A stretch of DNA of 64,000 bases from Acidimicrobiia bacterium (lineage in GTDB: Bacteria > Actinomycetota > Acidimicrobiia > Acidimicrobiales > Poriferisodalaceae), in the NCBI GenBank assembly GCA_022821985.1, contig JAJECP010000022.1:1-64000 (forward strand). Direction: 5' to 3'. A model generated the notes under the pieces. It was not told the DNA's origin. It saw nothing but the letters and a program-made list of their open reading frames with translations, and did not search any database. Positions 26,601 to 34,333 of this stretch are shown here, one piece after another. Position 1 is the first letter of the stretch; every line of letters begins with the position of its first letter. Both the position numbers and the translations under genes were made by a program.

Positions 26601-27445
26601 GCGTCGAGGATCAGGAACTCCGATTCGAGAGGATCGGCATCAGGCTGGCTGGGACTCGGATCGCACACCTGAGCGCTGAGCGCAGCACGAGCGTGTGCGA
26701 CCCCTGCAATTGCCGCCACGAGATCGTTCTGTGCGAGCGCCTCGGTGTTCTGCTCGAGGTCGTGAACGAGCGGCATCGTCGAATACGAGAAATTGCCGCA
26801 CACGACCCGTGGCGTGATTGCGAATCCCGGGAGCTCGCTCCATGTGCCGGCCAGCCGGTCGAACAGTTCTTCGAAGGCTTCGAGCGAAGCGGGAGGATCT
26901 TCGGCAAGGTCAGCTTCTGTGTCGTCGGTGTCGATGCTGTGCTCGCTGCGCAGGATGTGTGCGAGTACCGGGTTCAGATGCGCGTCGCCGGCTACGGAGA
27001 CTTCGTAGTCGCGTGTTGCGGCCCCCGTCGGTGTGGTGTGCAGTGGCACGAGGATCACCGGTGCATTTGGTTCCGTACCCTGGTCGACATTCCACGTCGC
27101 GAGGCCGATTCCCGCGAAGCAGGTGCCGATGCCTTTCTCTTCCAGATTGGTCAGCGCCGTCTTGTGGACAGCGATCATGCGCCGTCGAGCATCATCCAAT
27201 GGCATCGCAGCGTCGGTTGCCACCGCCGTGAAGAGTTCACTGAGGCGCACCCTGCGACCGGCCAACAGCCGGTCCAATGCAGAAGCACTCAATCCTTCTT
27301 GCCCGCCTGGCGTGAGATCGAGCGTGCCAGTCTTCAGGTCTCGATAGTTGCGCAGTCGATTGCGCCCGCTCGTGTCCAAGAGCTCCTGCTGCCACCCCTC
27401 TGCCGCCTTGCGCACGGCATCAAGACGTTGGACGTCGAGCGACAT
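23699..27445 (-). CDS. DUF4011-type superfamily I helicase with C-terminal PD-(D/E)XK nuclease domain, cut by in-frame TGA
   Basis: About 1,248 residues from ATG 27445, chosen because it precedes the family's N-terminal motif WQQELLDTSGRNRLRNYR; an in-frame TTG at 27583 gives an implausible leader. Order of parts: DUF4011 domain; Walker A QGPPGTGKSQ (Lys codon 26519-26521); helical insert; Walker B IFDEASQIPP (about 24900-24925) with SF1 motif GDSRQLPPT; helicase end motif RRLNVAVTRARSRL; and a MTES_1575/Vsr-like nuclease domain (YRVDFACAH, LLEADGASYHSG, RDRDRIRQQVLEDKGW, VHRIWS). Such proteins are often found in defence or accessory loci. The gene lies upstream of the Ldh operon and downstream of HicBA. 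The TGA removes the C-terminal tail described separately. Confidence 0.85.
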   Translation of the reverse strand: MSLDVQRLDAVRKAAEGWQQELLDTSGRNRLRNYRDLKTGTLDLTPGGQEGLSASALDRLLAGRRVRLSELFTAVATDAAMPLDDARRRMIAVHKTALTNLEEKGIGTCFAGIGLATWNVDQGTEPNAPVILVPLHTTPTGAATRDYEVSVAGDAHLNPVLAHILRSEHSIDTDDTEADLAEDPPASLEAFEELFDRLAGTWSELPGFAITPRVVCGNFSYSTMPLVHDLEQNTEALAQNDLVAAIAGVAHARAALSAQVCDPSPSQPDADPLESEFLILDADSSQHRAINQVLGGESLVIQGPPGTGKSQTISNLIAALAARGKRVLFVAEKRAAIEAVTKRLNQAALGDLIMDLHGGVTSRRDFASNLAASLDNVSRIPAQDYADLHGQLAARRGELLAMSAALHEAREPWGLSVREIYERLLAHDPPARSEQRLGGDAARRIDRDDWHTLENRITEWVELGGPLFPKQHPRWHNSTITSPSEAQTALETLRRAAHTLLPTADREIRSCLESVGIAVSGEASDRADVLSLFGEIRSLLERCSPDVYRLDLAALNAQFARARGSWKLTQAFSRKLRQCRKTVEATLLDGDSKRLGTDEAAEIVEQALHQRSTWSEFGADGLPRPPVDLDAARTAAAEALSALVQLAETGLIDRTAAEARSWAELSADIGTLATDAHAAQRLPRLRELESDLHAFGVTDVLASLDDECSPSKAAEAVERAWLSQVLEDIQFADPRISNFDSNRATRLLSEFAEFDRDHLAANPMRLRREVAQNVVAAMDAHPSEADILRKEAAKRRRHRSIRRLLADAPHVLTALRPCWTMSPVLVAEMIPMQSSLFDVVIFDEASQIPPAEAISSLARARQAVIAGDSRQLPPTTFFGRESYEHEGVEDDTDFSTGDVESLLDLADVFLRDAMLTWHYRSRDDRLIAFSNKHIYSGSLTTFPGTDAAPPVTHHEVEFRALAAANGTRSNPDEARYVAERVLEHARTSPHETLGVIAFGQAHADAIEGELSRLMRDLEDQSLDAFFSEANEERFFVKNIERVQGDERDAIVLSVGYHKDANGRLLYRFGPLNQEGGERRLNVAVTRARSRLALVSSFSHRDMAPDRLSARGVELLRQYLEYAHSRCEVLGSAAHDVPLNPFELSVQRGLQRRGIPATPQFAVAGYRVDFACAHPDKPGLMVLLLEADGASYHSGATARDRDRIRQQVLEDKGWSVHRIWSTSWFNDSETELDKAEEAWRKAVSAADAP

Positions 27446-27583
27446 AGTCGCGGCATCGTACCCAAGCCCTGCGAGACCTCTCGCAGGTTCGGCCGCGTCG
27501 ACCGTCAAATGCCGACTCGCACCCGCGGGCCCCTTGAGGTTGGTTAGGCGACCGCCCAGAGGGCTGTCTGCGAGTGTCGGCAA

Positions 27584-27799
27584 CTAGCGGCTCAGCCAGT
27601 CCGCGCGTGTGTAGCCGGCCTGTTTCAGAATCCGCAGCAACAAGCCCGATCCGATCTCGGATTGTGTCGGAAGGACGACATGCCGGGAACCACGAATCAT
27701 GTGAGCATGATTGGCACCGGACACGGGACCGTCCCAGCCGCGGTCACGCAGCCACCGGATGAGCTGGCGACGCGATGCGGGACCCAGACGCTGACTCAC
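27584..27799 (-). CDS. hicA: HicA-family mRNA interferase toxin
   Basis: This 71-residue protein has the small dsRBD-like HicA fold: RRQLIRWLRDRGWD, then GANHAHMI with the catalytic-type histidine (H31), RHVVLPTQSEIGSGLLLRILKQAG. HicA toxins cleave mRNA and are neutralised by HicB. The GTG start (27799) overlaps the HicB stop in a GTGA motif, so antitoxin comes first and the two are translationally coupled. An alternative longer frame upstream has an implausible Cys/Arg-rich N-terminus. The helicase gene lies just downstream. Confidence 0.78.
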   Translation of the reverse strand: MSQRLGPASRRQLIRWLRDRGWDGPVSGANHAHMIRGSRHVVLPTQSEIGSGLLLRILKQAGYTRADWLSR

Positions 27800-28098
27800 C
27801 GGGCAGCGACGACACGCAGCCCGCAGAAAACCGGGACGGAGCGCCCAGCGTCGACCTCCATCACCACCCAATCCTCGAGTGTTTCCCTGAGCATCTGTCG
27901 CGACTGGTCAGGGGTCTCACCGAACCCCCATGCTCCCTGGCACCCCGGAACTTCGGTCCACCAACCTTCGAAGTGCTCCGGGTCCTCATCGCCGTATACC
28001 GCCTCGGTGGTCGATGAGGCGAGCGCTGCTGAGATCCAAGAGTCCAGCGAGAGGCCGTCTGCCTTCACATTGGGAAGGTTCGAGGAAATCACTGCCAT
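27796..28098 (-). CDS. hicB: HicB-family antitoxin
   Basis: This 100-residue protein has the HicB partial RNase H-like fold. The typical core is visible as GWWTEVPGCQGAWGFGETPDQSRQMLRETLEDWVVMEVDAGRSVP. The N-terminus carries an extra segment (LPNVKADGLSLDSWISAALASS). No C-terminal ribbon-helix-helix or HTH DNA-binding domain is present; the protein stops soon after the core. DNA binding might therefore be supplied by another protein, such as the RHH protein encoded 66 bp upstream. ATG 28098 is preceded by GGAG at a good distance. Confidence 0.75.
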   Translation of the reverse strand: MAVISSNLPNVKADGLSLDSWISAALASSTTEAVYGDEDPEHFEGWWTEVPGCQGAWGFGETPDQSRQMLRETLEDWVVMEVDAGRSVPVFCGLRVVAAR

Positions 28099-28164
28099 TG
28101 TGGGGTCTCCTGATCGCCGCCCATGGTATTGGCGCGTGTCGCTGGGGTCATGCCCAGTTGGTGG

Positions 28165-28371
28165 TCACTCGCCGAAGCCCGTGAGGAGATCATCAACCTC
28201 ACGAGCCCACGCGCTGTCGCCCGCGATGATGCCAGCGCGTGGTGCCGCACGGGCTAAAGCCTGCCCGATGGCCTGCCGGATGAACTCGGCCTCCGAGCAG
28301 GACCGGAGCCGGGCTTCGCGCTCGACGCCGGACTTGATCTCATCGGGCAGGTAGACGGTCGTCTTCCGCAT
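28165..28371 (-). CDS. Ribbon-helix-helix (CopG-type) DNA-binding protein, orphan antitoxin-like
   Basis: This protein of about 68 residues begins MRKTTVYLPDEIKSGVEREARLRSCSEAEFIRQAIGQAL, a clear ribbon-helix-helix domain of the antitoxin type, followed by a tail (AREVDDLLTGFGE) like those that wrap VapC toxins. No PIN-domain toxin follows; the next gene on the strand is HicB after 66 nt. ATG 28371 fits the domain start; ATG 28380 is also possible. It may be a leftover VapB, or it may serve as the DNA-binding regulator of HicBA. Confidence 0.72.
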   Translation of the reverse strand: MRKTTVYLPDEIKSGVEREARLRSCSEAEFIRQAIGQALARAAPRAGIIAGDSAWAREVDDLLTGFGE

Positions 28372-28463
28372 GCCACACATGATGCCAGCACCACCCATCA
28401 CGGCCGGAGCGGGTGCGAGCTAGAAACGACGGGGCAGTGACGAGGGCTGTTGCAGATTGCCGA

Positions 28464-29528
28464 TTAGTGGCCTGACAGATTGCCGATGACGGCGGCGGCG
28501 AAGTCTTCGGTGGTGCCGGCGCCGCCTTGGTCGGGTGTCAGGTGCTCGCCTGCTTCGTACACAGCGGCCAGCGACCGGTCCAGCCGGTCAGCCGGCGCCT
28601 CGAGTCCCAGGTGGCGCAGCATCATCTCGGCCGACTCCAGCGTGGCAGTGGGGTTGATGATGCCCTGCCCGGCGATGTCAGGCGCCGTGCCGTGGGCCGA
28701 CTCGAAGTACGCCCAGTCGTCGCCGTAGCAGCCCGACGGCGCCAGGCCCATGCCGCCGATCGTGCCGGCACCCTGGTCGGACAGGATGTCGCCGTAGAGG
28801 TTCGGCAGCAGCAGCACGTCGAGGTCGTGGGGCCGCACCACCAACCGGTGCGCCATGTCGTCGATGATGAACTGCTCGTACTCCAGTCCGGGGTACTCCT
28901 GGGCCACCTCGCGGGCGATGTCGCAGAACCACCTGTCGGTGGCAGGAAGCATGTTTGTCTTGGCCGAGACGGTCAGCTTGCCGCCTCGGCTCAACGCCAA
29001 CTCGGCGGCGAAGCGGGTGACCTGCTCGGTGCCGGGACGGGTGATGATCTTCGCCGCGAAGCGGCCGTTGGCGGCATCTGGCGGGACGCGAGATCGGCCC
29101 TCGGTCAGTCCCGCATCGAGCAGCCGCTGCGCTGGGCCCATGACGCCGACGTACATGTCCTCGAGGTTCTCCCTGACGATCACGTAGTCGATCCCCTCAG
29201 GCCGGGCCAGCGGCGAGGCATAGCCAGGACGCCAGCGCACCGGTCGCACGTTGGCGTAGGTGCGTTTGCCCCAACGCATGAAGCCCGCACCCGGCGTGGT
29301 GCCGTTCGACGATCCGAAAAGCACCGTGTCGGCGGCATCGATGCGCTCGCCGACCAGCGCTTCCCGCTCGTCGGGCGTGAGCGCTGTGAGCTCGTCGCCC
29401 ACCGGCACGTGGTCCCAGTCGATGGGCAGGTCCAGCGCATCCAGCACGCGCAGCGAGGCAGCCATCGCTTCGGGCGCCGCATCGTCACCCGGAATGACGC
29501 ACACCCGGTGCCACCGCTGCTCGATCAT
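28464..29528 (-). CDS. Isocitrate/isopropylmalate dehydrogenase family protein
   Basis: This 354-residue beta-decarboxylating dehydrogenase has the family signature NLYGDILSDQGAGTIGGMGLAPSG and the cofactor loop ESAHGTAPDIAGQGIINPTA. The substrate loop VRENLEDMYVGV is near residues 120-130. A His-Gly-Thr-Ala loop plus its general length suggest a 3-isopropylmalate or tartrate/D-malate dehydrogenase-like enzyme rather than large isocitrate dehydrogenase. No leuC/leuD genes are adjacent, so a catabolic (tartrate-type) role is plausible. It starts at ATG 29528. Confidence 0.85.
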   Translation of the reverse strand: MIEQRWHRVCVIPGDDAAPEAMAASLRVLDALDLPIDWDHVPVGDELTALTPDEREALVGERIDAADTVLFGSSNGTTPGAGFMRWGKRTYANVRPVRWRPGYASPLARPEGIDYVIVRENLEDMYVGVMGPAQRLLDAGLTEGRSRVPPDAANGRFAAKIITRPGTEQVTRFAAELALSRGGKLTVSAKTNMLPATDRWFCDIAREVAQEYPGLEYEQFIIDDMAHRLVVRPHDLDVLLLPNLYGDILSDQGAGTIGGMGLAPSGCYGDDWAYFESAHGTAPDIAGQGIINPTATLESAEMMLRHLGLEAPADRLDRSLAAVYEAGEHLTPDQGGAGTTEDFAAAVIGNLSGH

Positions 29529-29577
29529 GCGCGCCGACGCTACGCCGCGGCGCAGCAGCCCGCGTTGACGCTGGGGT

Positions 29578-30087
29578 TCAGAGGCCTGGCTTGGTCACCA
29601 TCACAGCAATGGCCGCCACGATCACCAAGTTGTTCGCCATGGACCACAGCTCGGCCCGCTTCCGCAACCGTTCCGCATCGCGGGACCGTTCGGAACCCGC
29701 ATCCATGGCCTCGGCCAGCTTGGCGCTGGTCGGCCGCAGTGCGCCATGGGCGATGCCTAACCAGACGAAGTACAAAACGAACGCAGTTGTGACCCAGCCT
29801 TGCCGGAACGTCCAGCGGTCATCGATGAGCACCGCCACCACGCCGGCGACGCCGGCGAGGTAGGCAGCCATATCCGTCAGCCGGTTCGACGCGAACTCAA
29901 ACGCTCGCCGCACAGCAGCAGCGGCATCAGCGCCATCGGTCCATGCCCGTCTCAGCATGACGGTGCCCAAGGCGCTGCCGCCGAATCCCACCACCGCACT
30001 CACCAAGTGAACGACAAGCACAGCCTGGTACCAGCCGGAGTTGAAGCTGGCCGCTACCAGGGAATCGCCGAAGCCGAGTGCCATGCC
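29578..30087 (-). CDS. Four-helix membrane protein, DUF2269-like
   Basis: About 169 residues from ATG 30087, with four predicted membrane helices (YQAVLVVHLVSAVVGFGGSALG, MAAYLAGVAGVVAVLI, VTTAFVLYFVWLGIAHGAL, NNLVIVAAIAVMV). A conserved-looking His in helix 1 (LVVHLVSAVVGFGG) and a cytosolic charged loop (GSERSRDAERLRKRAE) match DUF2269-like integral membrane proteins of unknown function. A longer frame to 30249 exists, but its N-terminus is not protein-like and overlaps the divergent promoter region. The family assignment is tentative. Confidence 0.62.
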   Translation of the reverse strand, partial: GMALGFGDSLVAASFNSGWYQAVLVVHLVSAVVGFGGSALGTVMLRRAWTDGADAAAAVRRAFEFASNRLTDMAAYLAGVAGVVAVLIDDRWTFRQGWVTTAFVLYFVWLGIAHGALRPTSAKLAEAMDAGSERSRDAERLRKRAELWSMANNLVIVAAIAVMVTKPGL

Positions 30088-30180
30088 CGCGAGTATCGCC
30101 GCCAGAGGCACAGATGCCGCAGCGGGCGCACCCACCGGCGCGGCTCGTGAGTTCGTTCGGAGCGCCGCGACGGGCAGTGG

Positions 30181-30233
30181 TAAGTTCGCTGTGCCGCAGA
30201 GACACGGCCGGATCTCCGGGGGAAGGGGTATCC
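30181..30233 (+). promoter_or_regulatory. Candidate promoter and ribosome-binding site of the cox operon
   Basis: TAAGTT (30181-30186) fits a -10 box. It lies about 40 nt upstream of a purine-rich Shine-Dalgarno (GGGGGAAGGGG, about 30218-30228) and ATG 30234. The region is divergent to the membrane-protein gene. No convincing -35 element or operator was found. Confidence 0.35.
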
Positions 30234-30488
30234 ATGCCGATCGAGTCATCAGGCCATAGCGCAGGCAATCCGAGGCTGTACGAGGTCATCGAGGGTGCGC
30301 CCAAGGAAGGCGCCAGCCCGACGATCTGGGCCTGGCCGCAGATCATCGACTATCTCAAAGTCGCTGGTCAGCCAGTTCAGGGGCCATGGCCGCCACACCA
30401 GGAGCGACGGCCTGATCCCGACGCCGAGTCGTTGCCGCGAGCTGTGCCGGATCCGCAAGGTCCCGGCGGGCCGTCGACAGGGGGCTGA
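30234..30488 (+). CDS. Small hypothetical protein at head of cox operon
   Basis: This 84-residue proline-rich soluble protein (NPRLYEVIEGAPKEGASPTIWAWPQIIDYL, then a Pro/Gln/Asp-rich tail) begins behind a strong Shine-Dalgarno and ends 3 nt before coxM. I recognise no domain. Its placement and good ribosome-binding site suggest it is real and co-expressed with the CO dehydrogenase. It could be a small accessory factor, but nothing in its sequence proves that. Confidence 0.6.
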   Translation: MPIESSGHSAGNPRLYEVIEGAPKEGASPTIWAWPQIIDYLKVAGQPVQGPWPPHQERRPDPDAESLPRAVPDPQGPGGPSTGG

Positions 30489-30491
30489 CGC

Positions 30492-31367
30492 ATGTATCCA
30501 TCTCGCTTCCGCTACGAAGCGCCCTCGACCGTCGCCGAGGCAGTCGCGATGCTCGCCGCCGCAGACGGCGAGGCCAAGATCCTGGCGGGCGGCCAGAGCC
30601 TCATTCCGATGATGAAGCTGCGATTCGCGGCGCCCGCGATGATCGTGGACATCAACGGCATCGGCGGCCTCGACTACCACCGGTCCGATCCCGACGGCAC
30701 CTATCGCATCGGGGCGCTGTGCCGGCACGCTGATCTCGAGAAATCCGCTGCGCTCGCCGATGCCCAACCGACCATCGCTGCGGCGGCCCCCGTCGTGGCC
30801 GACCCGTTGGTGCGCACACGGGGGACGCTCGTGGGCTCGGTGTGTCACGCCGACCCGCAAGGCGACTGGGCCTCGGTCATGGTGTCGCTGGAAGGCGCCA
30901 TCGTGGCTCAAGGCCCGAATGGGCGCCGGAGCATTCAGGTGGCCGATCTCATCGACGGCCCGTTCCAGACGGTGCTCGCTCCCGACGAGATCGCCGTCGA
31001 GGCAGTGATTCCCGCAGCACGCGGCGCCCGGGCAGGTGGCTATCTCAAGCTCGAACGTCGGGTCGGTGACTTCGCCACCGTCGGCGTCGCGGTCTCGGTG
31101 GAGATGTCGGGCGGCAGCGTTGCGCGTGCGGGCATTGGGCTCACCGCTGTCGGGCCTGCCACCATCAACGCCTCCGACGCCGCAGCGGCGCTGGTCGGCA
31201 CGGCGCTCGATTCGGATGCCGTCGACGCGGCAGCCCAGCTCGCGGCCGAGGCGGCTCAGCCACGCTCTGACCACCGGGGAAGCGCCGATTACAAGCGCCA
31301 CGTCGTCGCCACCTTCGTGCGGCGCATCGGCGCTCAGATCCAGCGATCAGAACAAGAGGCGGCCTGA
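30492..31367 (+). CDS. coxM: Aerobic CO dehydrogenase medium (FAD) subunit
   Basis: This 291-residue FAD-binding subunit of the xanthine dehydrogenase superfamily has the FAD loops [13 protein letters not shown] (about residues 32-44) and [17 protein letters not shown] (about 112-128), and a C-terminal CO-dehydrogenase flavoprotein domain. It passes electrons from the 2Fe-2S clusters of the small subunit to the quinone pool. It is the first catalytic gene of an M-S-L operon, and the coxS ATG follows 1 nt after its stop. Identification as CO dehydrogenase rests on the active-site motif of the neighbouring large subunit. Confidence 0.9.
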   Translation: MYPSRFRYEAPSTVAEAVAMLAAADGEAKILAGGQSLIPMMKLRFAAPAMIVDINGIGGLDYHRSDPDGTYRIGALCRHADLEKSAALADAQPTIAAAAPVVADPLVRTRGTLVGSVCHADPQGDWASVMVSLEGAIVAQGPNGRRSIQVADLIDGPFQTVLAPDEIAVEAVIPAARGARAGGYLKLERRVGDFATVGVAVSVEMSGGSVARAGIGLTAVGPATINASDAAAALVGTALDSDAVDAAAQLAAEAAQPRSDHRGSADYKRHVVATFVRRIGAQIQRSEQEAA

Positions 31368-31368
31368 C

Positions 31369-31950
31369 ATGAGCACATTGTTCGAGGAGGTCCGTCCGAG
31401 CGACGGCGGCGCCGGTGACGCAGTGCCGGTTCGCCGTGTGGAGCTGACCGTCAACGGCGAGCGGCGTGCGGCCGACGTGGAGCCGCGGCTGTTGCTGGCG
31501 CACCTGCTGCGCAACGGCTTCCGGCTGACGGGAACTCACACCGGTTGCGACACGACCAACTGCGGCGCATGCACCGTGCTGTACGACGGTGTGCCCGTCA
31601 AGAGCTGCACGATGTTCGCCGTCCAGGCCGACGGCCACGAGGTGCTCACCGTCGAAGGCCTGGCGACGGCGAGCGAGCTGCATCCGATCCAGGAGGGCTT
31701 CAAAGACGAGCACGGCCTGCAGTGCGGTTTCTGCACCCCGGGCATGATGCTCGCCGCGAAGGCGTTGCTGGAAGAGAAGCCGAACCCCAGCGAGGACGAG
31801 ATCCGCTGGGCGCTGTCGGGGAATCTCTGCCGCTGCACCGGCTACCAGAACATCGTCAAGGCCGTGATGTGGGCGGCCGAGAAGCTAGGCGCCAACGTTG
31901 AGAGCGACGGTGCGGACGATGCCGGCGATGACGCAGGCGGGGAGGGCTGA
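31369..31950 (+). CDS. coxS: Aerobic CO dehydrogenase small (2Fe-2S) subunit
   Basis: This 193-residue protein has two 2Fe-2S clusters. The ferredoxin-like site is C60-x4-C65-x2-C68-x11-C80; the second, helical-domain site is C119, C122, C154 and C156 (QCGFC and LCRC). It relays electrons from the Mo-Cu centre in CoxL to FAD in CoxM. It has an N-terminal extension of about 22 residues and an acidic C-terminal tail ([14 protein letters not shown]). The stop lies 1 nt before the coxL ATG, consistent with tight coupling. Confidence 0.92.
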   Translation: MSTLFEEVRPSDGGAGDAVPVRRVELTVNGERRAADVEPRLLLAHLLRNGFRLTGTHTGCDTTNCGACTVLYDGVPVKSCTMFAVQADGHEVLTVEGLATASELHPIQEGFKDEHGLQCGFCTPGMMLAAKALLEEKPNPSEDEIRWALSGNLCRCTGYQNIVKAVMWAAEKLGANVESDGADDAGDDAGGEG

Positions 31951-31951
31951 G

Positions 31952-34333
31952 ATGGCGCTCGACGAGATCAAGATCGGCGGCCTCGGCGCCAGCCGGCGGC
32001 GGGTGGAGGACAACCGCTTCATCCGCGGCAAGGGCAACTACATCGACGACATCGCCCTGCCCTGGATGCTGCACATGGAGATCCTGCGCAGCCCGCTGGC
32101 TCACGCCCGCATCCGCTCCATTGACGTCAGTGCTGCCTGGGCCATTCCCGGCGTTCGCATGGTGCTCACCGGCGACATGCTGGCCGCCCGGAACCTGGCC
32201 TGGATGCCGACGCTGTCATACGACACCCAAGCCGTCCTCGCCACCGACAAGGTCCGGTTCCAAGGCCAGGAAGTGGCCTGCGTCGTCGCCGACGACCCCT
32301 ACATCGCAAAGGACGGCTGCGAGGCGATCGTGGTCGACTACGAACCGCTGCCGCCCATCGTCAACCCGAGCCAGGCAAAGGCACCCGGCGCGCCGCTGAT
32401 CCGCGACGACAAGACCGGCCAGGACTCCAACGTCGTGTTCGACTGGGAGGTCGGCGACCGTGAGGGCACCGATCGGGCCTTCGCGCAGGCCGATGTGGTC
32501 TCGACCATCGACATGCACTACCCGCGCTCGCACCCGTCGCCCATCGAGGCGTGCGGCTCGATCGCCGATTTCAACCGGGCGACCTCGAAGCTCACCGTGT
32601 ACATGACCACCCAGGCGCCGCACATCATCCGCGCCGCGGTGGCCCTGGTAGCCGAGCTGCCCGAGCACATGATCCGCATCGTGTCCCCCGACCTCGGCGG
32701 CGGATTCGGGAACAAGGTGCCGGTGTACCCGGGCTATGTCGTGTCGATCCTGGCGTCGATCCTGCTCGAGTGCCCCGTTAAGTGGATCGAGGACAAGAGC
32801 GGCAACCTCATCTCGACGGGGTTCGGCCGCGACATCTACCTCAAGGGCGAGATGGCGCTGCGCAACGACGGCCGCATTCTCGGCGTGCGGATGCACACCG
32901 ACTCCGACCACGGCGCCTTCTTCTCCGATGCCCAGCCGAGCAAGTTCAAGATCGGCCTGATGCACTCGGCCTTCAGCTGTTACGACGTTCCCGCCGCGCA
33001 TCTCACAGCCCAAGGCGTCTACACCAACAAGGCACCCGGCGGCGTCGCGTATCGCTGCTCATTCCGGGTCACCGAGGCCATGTACTTCCAGGAGCGCATG
33101 GTGCAGGCGGCCGCCGCCGACCTGGGCATGGACCAGGCCGAGTTCCGCCGCATCAACCTGGTGCGCGACGACGACTTCCCCCATCGCACGCCCTGGGGGT
33201 TCCTCACCGATTCCGGCCAGTACGGCAAGTGCCTCGACCTCGGGCTCGAAGCGATCGGCTACGAGGATTTCCTGCGCCAGAAGGAGGAGGCGCGCCAGCG
33301 GGGCCGGCTGCTGGGCATCGGCATCTCGACCATGACCGAGCCCCTCGGGGCGGGCAACAGCCGGGAGTACGACATCTTGGGCATCAAGATGTTCGACTCG
33401 GCAGAGCTGAAGGTCCACATGACCGGCAAGGCGCTGCTGCGCACCGGCGCCAAGACACAGGGCCAAGGCCACGAGACCACTTGGGCGCAGATCGTCGCCC
33501 ACGAACTCGGCATTCCTGCCGAGGATGTTTTGGTCGAAGAGGGCGACACCGACACGGCCCCATTCGGTATGGGTACGTACGCGTCACGCAGCACCCCGGT
33601 GGCCGGGGCGGCGGTGGCCATGGTGTCGCGCAAGATCCGCGCCAAGGCCCGCAAGATCGCCGCGCACCTGCTCGAGGTATCCGAGGAGGACGTCGAATGG
33701 GAGCTCGGCAGGTTCTCGGTGCGTGGCGCTCCCGACCGGGGCGTGACCATCCAGGAATGCGCGATTGCCGCCTACAGCAACATGCCCGACGGAATGGAGC
33801 CGGGCCTGGAGAACAACGCCTACTACGACCCACCGAACCTGACGTGGCCGTTCGCTTGCTACATCGCGACCGTCGAGGTCGATCCCGAGACAGGGGTGTG
33901 GGACGTGCTGCGGGTGGTGGCGGTGGACGACTGCGGCGTGCGCATCAATCCGATGATCGTCGAGGGCCAGATCATGGGCGGGCTCACCGAGGCCTACGCC
34001 ATGGCCAACATGCAGTTCATCACCTTCGACGAGGACGGCAACTGCATCGGCTCCAACTACATGGACTACCTGCTGCCGACCGCGTGGGAGACACCGGGCT
34101 TCGAGCTCCACGAGGTGGTGACACCCTGCCCGCACCATCCCATCGGTGCGAAGGGCATCGGCGAGTGCGCCACCGTCGGCGGTCCGGCGGCGTTCGTCAA
34201 TGCGGTGATCGATGCCATCGGCGACACCGGCGTGCGCAATATCGACATGCCGCTGCTGCCTGATCGGGTCCATGAGGCCATCACGCAGGGCCACGACGTC
34301 TCCGGCGCTCCGCCGGTGCGCACCGAGCCATGA
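31952..34333 (+). CDS. coxL: Aerobic CO dehydrogenase large (Mo-Cu) subunit, form I
   Basis: This 793-residue molybdopterin cytosine dinucleotide-binding subunit starts at ATG 31952 behind GGGGAGGG. It carries VAYRCSFRVTE at bases 33044-33076. AY(x)CSFR is the active-site loop diagnostic of form I CoxL, with C369 as the copper-binding cysteine; form II proteins have AYRGAGR. Other landmarks are LGGGFGNKV, TGAKTQGQGHETTW and the C-terminal KGIGECATVGGPAAF containing the catalytic glutamate. It oxidises CO to CO2. The gene overlaps the following xdhC-like gene by ATGA. Confidence 0.95.
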   Translation: MALDEIKIGGLGASRRRVEDNRFIRGKGNYIDDIALPWMLHMEILRSPLAHARIRSIDVSAAWAIPGVRMVLTGDMLAARNLAWMPTLSYDTQAVLATDKVRFQGQEVACVVADDPYIAKDGCEAIVVDYEPLPPIVNPSQAKAPGAPLIRDDKTGQDSNVVFDWEVGDREGTDRAFAQADVVSTIDMHYPRSHPSPIEACGSIADFNRATSKLTVYMTTQAPHIIRAAVALVAELPEHMIRIVSPDLGGGFGNKVPVYPGYVVSILASILLECPVKWIEDKSGNLISTGFGRDIYLKGEMALRNDGRILGVRMHTDSDHGAFFSDAQPSKFKIGLMHSAFSCYDVPAAHLTAQGVYTNKAPGGVAYRCSFRVTEAMYFQERMVQAAAADLGMDQAEFRRINLVRDDDFPHRTPWGFLTDSGQYGKCLDLGLEAIGYEDFLRQKEEARQRGRLLGIGISTMTEPLGAGNSREYDILGIKMFDSAELKVHMTGKALLRTGAKTQGQGHETTWAQIVAHELGIPAEDVLVEEGDTDTAPFGMGTYASRSTPVAGAAVAMVSRKIRAKARKIAAHLLEVSEEDVEWELGRFSVRGAPDRGVTIQECAIAAYSNMPDGMEPGLENNAYYDPPNLTWPFACYIATVEVDPETGVWDVLRVVAVDDCGVRINPMIVEGQIMGGLTEAYAMANMQFITFDEDGNCIGSNYMDYLLPTAWETPGFELHEVVTPCPHHPIGAKGIGECATVGGPAAFVNAVIDAIGDTGVRNIDMPLLPDRVHEAITQGHDVSGAPPVRTEP

